A stretch of DNA of 64,000 nucleotides. Source: Pseudocercospora fijiensis CIRAD86 (lineage: Eukaryota > Ascomycota > Dothideomycetes > Mycosphaerellales > Mycosphaerellaceae). The position numbers were made by a program, and so were the translations under genes. How positions within the stretch are numbered: the stretch's first letter is position 1; the number at the start of each line of letters is the position of its first letter. Shown here in pieces: positions 33,145 to 43,650 of the stretch. Location: contig NW_006921532.1 in NCBI RefSeq assembly GCF_000340215.1, positions 8,499,409 to 8,563,408 of the forward strand, written 5' to 3'. The notes below the pieces were generated by a model. That model had not been told where the DNA came from. It made no database searches and saw only the letters and a program-made list of their open reading frames with translations.

Positions 33145-34358
33145 ATGCCTTCCTATTTTCCTTGGATCAAGACTATTTTCATTGGATTACTGTTGGCCTT
33201 GACGCCGCTTGTACTGCTGAAAGATAAAACGGCAGACACGATCTTCTACAGACGTTGGCTGGAGTCAGTCCTTCGCAGACCACCATCAACATCAGCTCAG
33301 AGTCCACACACGTCTCCTTTAAGCCAAACGGATTCATTTTCTAGCAAAAACACAATGACACGAACGCCGGTCTATTTCCTCTCTCATGGGGGTATGATTG
33401 CTAAACCTGGTAGAGTGACATACGAAGAGCGAGAACTAATCATCACCACTTTGCTCAGGCCCGAACATCATGGAAGAAACGCAACATCCTGCGTATGCGA
33501 AATTGCAAGAAATTGGTCTCGAGATAACTCAGAAAGTCAAGCCCAAAGCCGTAATCGTCTTTTCTGCGCACGTAGGTCGAATGGCTGAGTTTATGGCACG
33601 AATTAGCTGACCATGATTCACGTTCTTTAGTGGGAAGGGGGCCGCGACACCATAGAGGTCAATACGGCAACGGAAATGCCTCTCATCTATGACTTTTATG
33701 GATTTCCTCCTCACTACTATGAGTTCAAGTTCCCGAACAAAGGTTCTCCAGAACTCGCAGAAAAACTTTTGCAAAATATTCAGAATGCTGGAATCAAGGC
33801 CGAGGGTGTTAGAAGAGGGTTGGACCATGGTGTCTGGGCTTCTTTTATGTGCGCATTCGACCCCGTCAAGAATCCTCTGACGGTGCCTATCGTCCAAGCA
33901 AGTATTTTCGGCGCGGATGATGCCGACATGCACTACAACCTTGGAAAAGCAGTGTCCTCTCTTCGTGACGAAGGTATCCAGATCATTGTCTCTGGCATGG
34001 CGGTACACAATCTGAGAGATATAGCCCGTGTATGGGGCCAGCCCGGCGCCCTGGAATATACGTACTCGTTCGACGCCGCGCTCAAGGATGCCGTGGAGGA
34101 AGCTCCAGAAAACAGGCAGAAGGCCATGGCTGAACTGCTGAAGCGGAAAGATGCAAGAAAGGCGCACCCAAGTTTCGAACATCTTTTGTAAGTGCAGTGA
34201 TATGTGGCGCTTGGCGAAGCGTGCTGACCTCTTGTCTTTCCAGGCCTATATACATCGGCGCAGGTGCAGCCTATGAGGAGAAGGGTAAGCAGCTTTGGAC
34301 ATTGCCGGAAGGCTCTATGAGTTGGGCACAATATCGATTCGGAGAGGTGGGAGCATGA
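33145..34358 (+). CDS. LigB-type extradiol aromatic dioxygenase
   Basis: Four coding exons: 33145-33391, 33459-33571, 33631-34187 and 34244-34358 (introns of 67, 59 and 56 nt), giving 343 residues. The core matches the 4,5-DOPA-extradiol-dioxygenase/LigB group. Metal ligands and catalytic His are FLSHGGPN (His81), VFSAHWEGG, GLDHGVWASF and SGMAVHNL. The C-terminus is IYIGAGAAYEEKGK...SMSWAQYRFGE. Known family reaction: ring opening of catechols or DOPA next to the hydroxyls using non-haem iron or zinc-like sites. The model from the first ATG has an extra 70 residues with a hydrophobic span (IFIGLLLALTPLVLL) before the usual start near Met71, suggesting a membrane-anchored or ER-targeted form. 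An internal start would give the ordinary soluble enzyme. The substrate is unknown. Confidence 0.88.
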
Positions 34359-34533
34359 CGAGATTAGGATTTACTGCTCCAGATATAGCAGCATGCACCT
34401 CGGGTCCTGCTTTTGGGTATCTAGCTGTGCTTCATCATCAAGCTCTGTCGTAATGTACAAAATTGTACAGGAAGAGTGTTACTGCTTCGTTGATTCGTTG
34501 CTTGCGCTCTCTTTCGATATCGTTTAGTGTCTA

Positions 34534-34949
34534 CTATTGCTCCTTCACCAGGGCAGTGACCTTATCCTCAATTGCCTTGGCATCCAGTCCTGGGCACAGT
34601 ATTAGAATCATGTGAGTGTGCGGCCGCTACAAGCCACGACGCTGCTACTCGCCTTTCAAATCTGCCACCTTTTCTCGTCCAAACTCGTATCTTGCGTATA
34701 CTCGAGGTTCAATGCCTAGCGCTTCTCGGATCATGATCGGGGTATGAGGATTGTGGTGCTTCATGGTTGGGTATGCGCGCGTCAGGAACGATCTATTGTT
34801 GACTATTGTTAGCAATGCGGCGCTTCTAGGCAAGTACAATCGATGCCAATGGACTTTTCGTACCGTACAGCATTGGAGTGCTCGGACGTCTGGCAGTGGA
34901 GGAAGCGTAGCTCCTTGAGGCCCTTGGTGAAGGCGTATTTGCTCGTCAT
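34534..34949 (-). CDS. Complex I subunit NDUFA2 / B8 type
   Basis: Three coding exons on minus: 34864-34949, 34653-34792 and 34534-34589, with introns of 71 and 63 nt; 93 residues. The protein starts MTSKYAFTKGLKELRFLHCQ. It then has the mitochondrial L51/S25/CI-B8 thioredoxin-like fold (SFLTRAYPTMKHHNPHTPIM, REALGIEPRVYARYEFGREK). The C-terminus is KAIEDKVTALVKEQ. Known role: accessory subunit of the NADH:ubiquinone oxidoreductase matrix arm (Neurospora 10.5-kDa subunit). The second intron uses a GC donor (AAAG|gcgagt ... cccag), because reading through gives a stop after two codons. It is divergently paired with MPC2. Confidence 0.92.
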
Positions 34950-35256
34950 AGTGGCTGTTATCACAGTAGAGGAGGAAAGAGTGTACACCTCGCGCAGAGA
35001 CGGCAGTGAGGTGGCTGTGAAGGCGATGAAAGCCGAAGTGCTGTATATCAGAAGTAGGATTGTGCTTTAGTAAGTAGCGATCGACTTGCAGCTCCAATTG
35101 TCTCCGCTCCACCCAAGGCTTGGCTCCGACGACCTCAGCAGAAACAGCTACTTATTCCCGTCACAAACTAAGGGCAACGTCCAGGTCGCATACACTCCCT
35201 CGCCAGCCAGCGTAACGACCTGCACGATCGGCCTCTTGCAGCATACCGCATTCGCA
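34950..35256. promoter_or_regulatory. Divergent promoter of two mitochondrial genes
   Basis: A 307-bp spacer separates start codons at 34949 (complex I subunit, minus) and 35257 (MPC2, plus). Sharing of one promoter region by two respiratory-metabolism genes suggests co-regulation, but no specific factor site is claimed. Confidence 0.5.
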
Positions 35257-35908
35257 ATGTCGACATCGATGCGCTTCGGCCTGCGCGCCGCGCAGAACAG
35301 CTTCCGTCAGCCCGTAATCCGTCAGAATGTCAACCGATTTGCTCAAAGACGAACACAATCTACCGTCGCGGACGCTGCAGAGGCGACGAAGAGCAATGAG
35401 TCTGCGTTCAGCAAGTTCTTCAACTCCCCAGTTGGCCCAAAGACCGTTCACTTCTGGGCTCCGATCATGAAAGTGAGTGACTCCTCCTTGCAGTGACAAG
35501 CCATTGAGTCGCCGAAAAGCGTACTCTACATGCAACTTTACTGCTATACACCGGTACTGATATTTCATTCTACAGTGGGGCCTCGTCCTTGCCGGTGCTG
35601 CTGATTTTGCCCGACCCGCGGACCAGCTTTCAATCTCACAAAATGGCGCTCTTATGGCTACTGGTCTAATCTGGACGCGATGGTGCTTCGTCATCAAGCC
35701 AAAGAATCTGTTTCTCGCCAGTGTAAATTTCCTCCTGTTCTGCGTCGGTGCAACACAAGTCACTCGAGTCCTTATGTACCAAAAGAGCTTGAAGGGCGAG
35801 ACTTTGGGCGAGGAGATCAGGGACGAGGCGAAGAGCGAGGGTAGCAAGCTGGAGCAGGCGTTTGACAAGGCAGAGAAGAAGGTCGAGCAGAGGGTTGGTG
35901 GAAAGTAA
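35257..35908 (+). CDS. MPC2: Mitochondrial pyruvate carrier subunit 2
   Basis: Two coding exons, 35257-35472 and 35576-35908, with a 103-nt intron; 182 residues. An Arg/Gln-rich mitochondrial leader (MSTSMRFGLRAAQNSFRQPV) is followed by the MPC domain: KTVHFWAPIMK|WGLVLAGAAD across the intron, then FARPADQLSISQNGALMATG and LIWTRWCFVIKPKNLFLASV. Two to three short spans are visible. Known role: with MPC1 it forms the inner-membrane importer of pyruvate. The C-terminal 50 residues are charged and helical (KSEGSKLEQAFDKAEKKVEQ), a fungal extension. The frame is open upstream to 35086 but that part is leader-like. It is the last intact gene before the transposon island, whose edge is 190 bp away. 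Confidence 0.94.
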
Positions 35909-36101
35909 GGAGTGGAAATGGTTCATGTGGACTGGGCGGATTGGAGGATATGAGAAGTCTCTTGCCCTGGGACGGACAGTAGAGTTATCTGTCTATAAGT
36001 CATGTAGCGTTCTCGCCTGGCTGTTGCGTGAGCAAGTGCTTCTGCACGCCGACTGATATGAAATTTCTGTATAGCTTTTGACTGAGCCATCCGCTACTTT
36101 A

Positions 36102-36125
36102 GGCCCTGTATACTTGCTTAGGTTG
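36102..36125 (+). repeat. Harbinger left terminal inverted repeat
   Basis: 24 bp matching the reverse complement of 39433-39456 except at one position (G at 36108 against A). The differing base fits a single RIP transition. Confidence 0.93.
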
Positions 36126-36479
36126 CGAGGTTATCGGAGGCAGGTTATCGTCTATAACCTATAATCTATAGGTTATCTTCCGCCGTTTATTTAATAACCT
36201 ATACTACTTTCTAGGTTATAGATTATCGTCTTATAGGTTATCGGAATTGCTTGTTCTAGTAGGTATATACGAATAATCTATCTACCTCCTCGTAAGGAGC
36301 TTTTAGCCCCTAAATCGTGCCCTGCTAGTAGTGCGGAAGAACCTACTTCTTAGCCGCGTAGATCTCGTATTTCGCGTTATAGACTATACTATTATTATTA
36401 TTTTATCGTCTCTTGCTATTACTATACTATAATAGAAGCCGCTTAAGTCGCCGTAGTTATTATTACCCTTGCTAGCGTA

Positions 36480-37400
36480 TCTCTTACTACCGTTCTACCC
36501 TTCTTCCGACCTACGACGTAGGAGCGCTAGTATTTCTCCTCGGATAAGATCGAGACTCTAACGGACCGCGAGAAGGGTAGAAAGGAGATATATAGGTATC
36601 TAAATAGACTAGAAGACGTATATTATAGTACGACGCGTTTAAAATAGCTAGTATTGCGATCGTTAATTAAAGAGCTAGAAGAGAGCGGCGATTTAGATAG
36701 GTATAGCGCTATAAAGGTCGATATCGATAAGTAGGTAGTTATCTTCTTAGACTTCGTAGTATATAACCTATCGGTACGGCAGCTACGTAATTAGTATTAG
36801 TACTCGTTTAATACCTTCTATTTAATTATTAAGAAGGTTAGTAAAGCGCTCTATCGGATAGCCGATAAATATATAAAGTTGCTAGATAAGGACGAGGTCT
36901 ACGAGAACTTGAAGCTAAATAATCTAATCTTTAAGTACTTCCGTAGCGCTATCGGCGCGCTAGACGGCACTTATATCTACGCTTAAATACTATACTAAGA
37001 ATAGAGCGCGTAGCGCTATAGGAAGAACTTTATCGCGTAGAATATTATAGCGGCGTATAACTTTAATTGCAAGTTCTAGTATACGCTAGTCGGATACGAG
37101 GGCTCTACGAATAATAGTACGGTTCTTAGTCGCGCCTTTAAGAGTAGATTCTCGGTGCTAGAAGATCGATATTATCTAGCGGATAGTAGATATTCTTCGC
37201 TCGATCGACGCCTTCTCGTACTATACTAAGCGATACAATATTACCTACGTAAGTAGTATACCGCGTAGCGAAGGCCTAAGACGAAGGAAGAGTTGTTTAA
37301 CCTACGTTACGCTTAGCTTCGTAACTATATTAAAAGGATCTTCGGTATTATTAAGAAGCGCTTTGCTATCGTCGCTTAAGGACCTTACTAAGGATATAAA
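36480..37400 (+). pseudogene. Harbinger transposase (DDE_Tnp_4) relic
   Basis: Read on plus, with stops at former Trp/Gln positions, this shows SAIGALDGTYIY (first catalytic Asp), RKNFIA, TLVGYEGSTNNSTVLSRAF, YYLADSRYSS and ELFNLRYA..LRNYIKRIFG. These are in the order of the Harbinger DDE domain. The second catalytic position reads Asn (STNNSTVL, where family members have HDS) and the Glu before RIFG reads Lys. Both are the G-to-A changes RIP would produce. The transposase is therefore dead in addition to being interrupted by stops. Confidence 0.85.
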
Positions 37401-38199
37401 CTTATCGACTAAAAGCGTATTCTTATAGCGTATCTTGTCCTTTATAATTATATCCTTTGCTATAGTTCTTAACCTCTTAAATCCGAGCCGCAACTTCTTA
37501 TTAATAAGAGCGGTATAATAGGCAATCGAGACCGAGCGAATAGTACTATCTAAGGCGCGGTTAAGGATAAAGATATAGTTAGGTTTCGTAATAAACTAGC
37601 GGAAGATATATAGCAAGATTATCTCGAGTACTTAGAGAAAGCGAGGCTCGATAAGCGTAGACCGTAGAAGTAGTAGTAGAGCTAGCGGTATACGTAGGGG
37701 TATTTAGCGGAGGATTAGAACGGCGTTTCTAGTAAGGAATTAAGTGTTTCTTCCTCTATTTAGCTATTAGCGGTATATAACGACCTCTCTCGTATCTCTC
37801 TCGTATTACTCTTAATTCTCGAATAGGTAGTAGCGAGTGCGATTAACGTTACGACTATACGGTCTTAGCGGGGTCTATATAGGTTATAAAGAGTAGAAGA
37901 ATTGTATTTATATAAAAGCCGATTACGTACACTTTGTTAAAACACTATCGAATACTAATTAAGTCTAATTAATTCAAATGCTACACTTATTGCTAGACAA
38001 TATCTATACTCTTTATATACCTAAGTCGAGAAATTAGGCTCGGACTCGGAATAAGCTAATTTTAACTCTAGTTATTCTAGCAATATCAACTCTTCTAATA
38101 ACAACAACCTATCTCTAGCTCTACGAATACCCGCGGTACGTATATAGCGACGGCTAGCTATAACTAGGTATATCTAGACACTATCCTACCAATTTAGGA

Positions 38200-39280
38200 G
38201 CGCTACTAACCTCCTAATAAAGCTCCTAGAAGAATGCCTCGAAATTAGCCTATCTCTCCGGTCTTACTATCGAGATAGCGATATTCGCTCGATAAGTTAC
38301 CTTTCTAACTTCCTTCGCTATCGCATTCTTAAGCGTAAATAGCTAATCTTTTAATACTTCTAGGTTAAATAAGCGCTCGTAAACGATCTCTAATAGCTCC
38401 TTAATTCGTAATAGCGGTATAGAAGCCCTAGCTTCGGATATAGATATAAAGTTAGCGAGTGTCTCTTATAGCGGCTTAAAGGTAGAGATAGTAGCCTTCT
38501 TATTAGCTTCTTACTCGGCATTCTATCTGCGATAGATACGCTTACCCTCTACCTTCGCTCTCTATATCTTCTTCTTATTAAGCTTCTATTTCTTCGCCGC
38601 TATCTTATACTAACGTTTAAACTCGCTAAGTTCTTCTAGGTCCGTAGACTCGCTCGCTCCGCCGCTCTCGCTTTTAGTAGGCTCCTTATCCGACTTATCT
38701 ACGGCCTTATTACTAGGCTTATCTTCCGCTAACGTCTTCGCCGTCTTAGCTCTATCTCCTATCGTAATATTACTTCCGATAAGTATCTCTAACTCCGACT
38801 GCTACGCCGGCAACTACTCGAGATATATAGCGCACTCCGGATAAGCCTTATTATAAGTATCTTCGACCTCTTCTATAGACCGTAGAGGCTGTCTATTCTA
38901 GCCGCTAATATAAGTATTATAGATAACCTAAACGCGCTACTCCTTCTTTAACTATATCTACTTATTCTTTAAGGACTCGTCTTTAAACTAGAGCTAGAAC
39001 TTCTTACTTATTTAAGTAGTAATAGGCCTTAGATCCTTTAAGCGGAAGTTCTTACTATCGGTCTACTTAGCGCGTAGTTTAATTAACTCGTCGAGGAAGT
39101 ATTTAAGGTACTCGTTAGTATACTTCTATAGCAATAGATACTTCTTATTTAGATTAGAATTAACCGGCTTCTTGCGCCGCTATCGCTTCCGCTTAATAGT
39201 ACGCTTTAGAGCTATTATAATAGACAAGAGACTATATATAAAGGAGGGTAGTTTATTAAGAGCCGGAATAGCACTTAGAT
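38200..39280 (-). pseudogene. Myb/SANT-like DNA-binding protein relic
   Basis: On minus, around 38850-39250, the frame reads NEYLKYFLDELIKLRAK.TDSKNF...FKDESLKNK.I.LKKE.RV, with dots at stops in Trp-like positions. This resembles the Myb/SANT-like domain proteins that accompany Harbinger transposases. Its position opposite the transposase within the same TIRs supports the call. The extent toward 38200 is approximate: a charged low-complexity region follows. Confidence 0.65.
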
Positions 39281-39432
39281 TAGAAGACGCGACGTATTAC
39301 AAGCGTATTAAATTGCTAAGAGAGTCTAATTACGGTAACCTATAACCTTATTTAATAGCGGAGCCGTTTATATAATAATCGGTTATCTATAGGTTATTAA
39401 ACACAGGTTATATTGCGATAACCTACAACCTA

Positions 39433-39456
39433 CAACCTAAGCAAGTATATAGGGCC
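39433..39456 (-). repeat. Harbinger right terminal inverted repeat
   Basis: Reverse complement of the left repeat with one mismatch. It is followed directly by the TTA target duplication at 39457-39459. Confidence 0.93.
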
Positions 39457-39459
39457 TTA

Positions 39460-40189
39460 TCTAAACTAAGGCGACCGGGATTCGCCTAACTGTCGTTCCT
39501 GCGCTTAGGCTTTATAAAAAAGCAATCTTCGAGACAGCCCTACCTCCTATTAGGCTTATAGGCATAAAGAATCAAACTGCGACCGAGTGTACGTAATAGA
39601 TTAGTAATTAGGGCTAGCTTCCGAACTTTCCGACTAGCTAATTACAAACACACCTAATAGTTCTTCGCCTATAAGCCTAAGAACAAGCCGTACTAAACTA
39701 GCCTACGACGTACTACTTTTTCGCGACTACGCAAATATAACAATCTAAATAGCGGAGATTGTAGCCCTACTAATTGCGCTTTATTCTACCTACTAAATAA
39801 GTCTATGCGACGTTAGCGCGTTAAGTTTTCGCTATTCTGCTAAGCCGACTCGACTATAGCTATCCGGATTGCTAGGCAGCTAGCTACACTACTAGAAACA
39901 CCTTAATATATAATATACCGCATCGCCTAGCTAACACTTAGAGGTCCTTCTCCTAACGCCGGTAATTATTGTTTAGGTAGGCGAAAATTCCGTCCGACGC
40001 CTACTAACTAGTAACCGCTCTATAGCCTTCGAGGGCAATCGACAACCTTCCTATAGCCGACTCGATACTTCGAGGTCCTTCGTAGACTATTTCTAAACAC
40101 CTTTTATATATAGCATAAGTCTATCCGAGGTATAGTTGTTAAGTTGCTACTATATAGCAGACGCGACTCTAAAGCTAAGGTTAAAACAC
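39460..40189. other. RIP-degraded DNA with inverted repeat
   Basis: No readable frame was found in these 730 bp. A perfect 14-bp inverted repeat lies at 39550-39563 (TTAGGCTTATAGGC) and 39667-39680, separated by about 100 bp. The region may be the 5' part of the next element, into which the Harbinger copy inserted or beside which it landed. Confidence 0.5.
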
Positions 40190-40350
40190 CTAAAAGTCGC
40201 TACTACTACCGCTGCTACTATAGCTGCTACTATAGCTACTAGCACCGCTACTACTATAGCTGCTAGCACCGCTGCTACTATAGCTAGGAGACCGCTGCTA
40301 TAGCTGCTAGTACCGCTGCTACTATAGCTACTATTGCTACTAATATATCG
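40190..40350 (+). repeat. GCT/ACT trinucleotide repeat tract
   Basis: Imperfect (GCT/ACT/ATA) triplet repeats fill this tract. In the frame that continues into the DUF6589-like relic they read as Ala/Thr/Ile-rich sequence. They probably encoded a low-complexity linker near the N-terminus of that protein. Confidence 0.75.
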
Positions 40351-43300
40351 AGTAACGATCTATCCTCCTTAACCTCGGTTCTACTATCTAATAATAACCT
40401 AGTCGGTAGTGCTATCGCCTATAACTATAATAAGAATATAACCGGCCTAGACGACGATGCTGCTTTACTTAGAGGACCTAAGGAACAGACTGTTCTTATA
40501 GGCGTACAGACCGATCTACTAATCTATCTAAGTAGCGGCGGCATTCTCTCTAACCCTCTAGATAAATTAGTTAGACTAGCCGGGATAGATAAGATTAGTA
40601 ACTTCTAGGATAAGGCATCTGTAGATAAAGACCTTAGCGAGAAGGATAAAGAGATGTCCGACGACGAGGAAGATCTCGAGCTTCGCGATAGTAACGAAGA
40701 AGATAGTAATAAAGATAGTAATAAAGCTAGCGAAGAAGATAGTAAAGAGGCAGACTAGCCTCTTACCGAAGAAGAGCGCCTTATAGCGGCCGCTCGCAGG
40801 AAGAGGAACCGCGATAAGCACTATAAAGAGATTAAGGAGCTTATAAATAAGTATAAGATTACTATACCGTACCTTATAAAGTTCCTAGTTAGCAAGCTAG
40901 GCAAGAAGGCCTAGCAGGACGTAACCTAGGATTAACTACGCGTCTTAACGAGGCGATCTAAGCGGTATAACAGAAACCTTAAGTCTCTCCTCGATGCCTT
41001 CCTAGAAGAACGCCTATTTAGCGCTCGTATTATACGTATAGAGCTTAAGACCCTTATCGGTAAGGATCTCTTTAGTACCTACTATCTAGAATTTAGCTAT
41101 ACCGAATTCGACCTTACCGATATAGACAGTATTATTTATTAGTATGCCCCGATATAGTATTAGCTTCTTAGGAATCTTAGCTAGGACCTTCTCCCTAATG
41201 TTCGAAAGAATACCGCCTAGTACTAGGAAACCTTCTAGGATAGGTATAATGTTATCCGGAAGCGCACTACGATAATTATATCGCAAATCCTTTTCTTAAT
41301 AGCTTATATTAATGCCTCTTTCTTCCCGAAGGCCCTTAGTATCTTTCTCGTTAGTAATAGAGTAAGCCGGAGAGTTCTCGAGTACCTAAATAGCCTTAGC
41401 CTTGTCCCCTCGTACCGCACTATATAGATCCTAATAGGTAAGAATACAGAAATCTAGATATAGAAGATTAGCGAGTTAGCTAACGACCCGAAGAAGCAGA
41501 GTAGTAAGACTATCGATAATTTAAATCGTATATAGACCTATATAGTCTAGCGGAGTAGTAAAACTAACAAGATGCTTAGTATTATAACATCGTACCTTGT
41601 AGAGAATAAGTACATTCTAGAAGGCGGGTTAGGGAAGGGCATAATCTGCTACGACAAGCCTCTAGATCTAGACGATATCTTTAAGAACATATACGAGGAT
41701 AAAGCCTATATATAGATCCTAAGGAACCTAGCCGATCCGACTACTAATAGCGAGACTACTAACAGCGAGACTGCTAATAGCGAGACTACTAACGGCGGGC
41801 CTAAGACTATTAAGATTACGGAGATTAGCAAGAAGACTACCTTATTCTATATCGATAAGGCTATCGTATACACTTTCCCGAAAGCCGTTAAAGCTATATT
41901 TAAGAAGGAGGCGGCAGAGGCAGAGGCTAGTAACGACGATAACGATAGTAATACCGTTAGTCGTCTAAAGTAGCTAGTTATCGATAAGATGCCGGCGATA
42001 TAGACTAAGGTGCTTTCTATGCTACTATCCTTTAATAATAAGGCTACGATTGTAGGCATATATACAGTCTAGGATAATATCCTTCTTAACTTTATAGACC
42101 TAGATCGAGATAAGGACTTTAAAAACGGACCTAATAGACCGCTAATTATCTATAATAGCGACTAGATGACTGTTCTACGCGGCCTTTCTGTCCGTAATAA
42201 GAGTGTTAAGAGCGACGATACGTACGACAAGCGAGACAATCTCTTATTCTCTCCTACCTAGTTCTATACTATAATAAACTGCAGCCTTATATTACTACGG
42301 ACCTATTAGGACAATAACAGAGATAGGGAGCTATTGCTAGTATCCTAGACGTTAAAGGCTAATGCTGCCTTTTAGTATAGAGACAATAAGATTAGCAAGG
42401 ACAAAGCTAAGTTCTTCGAGGTTTAGTAGCTATTAAAGACGAGCTTCCGATCTCGCATTATCGGTCTCGTTATTTAGTAGCTTATCGATAAAGGCCGAGT
42501 TATTATCGCTAGCTAGGATAATCGTATAGAAATAGTAGAGGCCGCTATCTCTCGACTTACTCGCGATTAGTATATCTATCTTATCGACAAGATATACAAC
42601 AATACGTTGTCTCTGTCTACCTAGCGCGGCTAACCTAGAATAGATCCGCAGTTTACGACAATGTCTCGAATGCTAAAGGAGATTAAGCAATTCCTTACGT
42701 TGCGCAAGTCTATCCGTAATATAGATATTAGCTATCTTCGTAGATTAGTCGACTTCCTAATCCTATTATTCTTTAGTGCTCGTTAGGGCAATTATAGCCG
42801 CCTAATAACCTACCTACGCTAGCTGCTCGGTCCTAGTGCTAATCTAGTAGTACAAAAGGCAATCCTAACATCAAGTGTGATCTCTATAAACGGTAACAAG
42901 GGACATACTGTCGTAGCTAATAAGTGTCTTAAGCTCTACAATTACGAGTACTCTAAGGATATTAACTAATACGCCAATTCGACCTATAATATATAGGCTA
43001 CATTTAAGAAGGTAGCATTAAACCGGGAGCTATCTAGAATCTTACGCACTATAATAACTAATATAACTAGGATCAAGCTAAGCAGCTACTATACCTATAA
43101 AAACACCTCTGTCGACGTATTTAGTAGAGCCGAGAAGCTATACTCTAATAGATATACAAAGCTATACGGAAACCCTAGTAGCAACGTCTCTAATAATATC
43201 TAGCAGCTCGGAGGCATACAGATCTTAGAAAAGGTAGCCGACTTTAACGAGGGCAATATATAGTATTATTAGGGTCGTAGTACCGTATCGATAGATAAGG

Positions 43301-43560
43301 AGATAGAGGCTACTACTATTGCTAGTCGTATAGCTACCGGTAATCTTAGTGCTATCGAAGACTCTACTATTAATGCTAGCGACTCTATATAGGCTAATGC
43401 GGTCGATCGGCGTAATAGATAGCTAGGAGACGAGTAGGGAGACAAGTAGGGAGACGAGGCGCTACCGACTACCTATCTTAACAAGCTTAACTAAGAGGGT
43501 AACACATTTAGTATATAGAAATCTATCGCTTAGCTACCGTTCCTTGCTATACTAATTAAT
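40190..43560 (+). pseudogene. DUF6589-like transposon-associated protein relic
   Basis: One plus-strand frame runs through more than 3.3 kb if its stops are ignored. Nearly all the stops are TAG at Trp-like positions (with a few TAA at Gln-like ones), as expected for RIP. Readable pieces include LLRGPKEQTVLIGVQTDLLI, TEEERLIAAARRKRNRDKHY and LIAYINASFFPKALSIFLVS followed by VSRRVLEYLNSLSLVPSYRT. Farther on are NSD.MTVLRGL and LRTY.DNNRDRELLLVS. The order (an 'all-helical, LxxLGLSxSY-type' block, then a GDxLTxxR-like motif and an LRTHWG-like motif) recalls fungal DUF6589 proteins of repetitive elements. That family match is from memory and tentative. An Asp/Glu/Ser/Lys-rich stretch (about 40650-40760) lies near the N-terminus. 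The true ends of the element were not found. Confidence 0.6.
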
Positions 43561-43590
43561 ATAGGCTGTTAGCTTCTAGTGCTACTATAG

Positions 43591-43650
43591 CTTTATCTTC
43601 TAGTGCTTTATCTTCTAGTGCTTTATCTTCTAGTGCTTTATCTTCTAGTA
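43591..43650. repeat. 15-bp tandem repeat, 4 copies
   Basis: The unit CTTTATCTTCTAGTG is repeated four times head to tail, the last copy with one change. It is followed by two copies of a roughly 30-bp unit containing GGCGTACGATAATAGC (43651-43715). Confidence 0.9.

Larger units (their letters stand above)
36102..39456 (+). mobile_element. PIF/Harbinger DNA transposon, RIP-mutated
   Basis: A 3355-bp element bounded by 24-bp terminal inverted repeats with a single mismatch (36102-36125 and 39433-39456; outer bases GGCCCT...). It is flanked by TTA on both sides (36099-36101 and 39457-39459), the 3-bp target duplication characteristic of PIF/Harbinger. It contains a transposase relic on plus and a Myb/SANT-like relic on minus, the usual two-gene layout. 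The ends also carry GGTTATC/ATAACC subterminal repeats. Transposase and Myb-like frames are full of TAG/TAA stops and the element cannot be active. Its left end marks the sharp change from normal to RIP-type sequence. Confidence 0.93.

Noticed and set aside
33529..34182. 217-codon frame antisense to the LigB dioxygenase
   Set aside because: Shadow of the dioxygenase exon, which holds the conserved His motifs.
35161..35868. 235-codon minus frame over MPC2
   Set aside because: Antisense to both MPC2 exons and spans its intron; MPC2 is unambiguous.
40190..43560. Starship-type captain (tyrosine recombinase) for the large plus-strand relic
   Set aside because: No R...HxxR...Y recombinase pattern was visible; the order of readable pieces resembles DUF6589 proteins instead.
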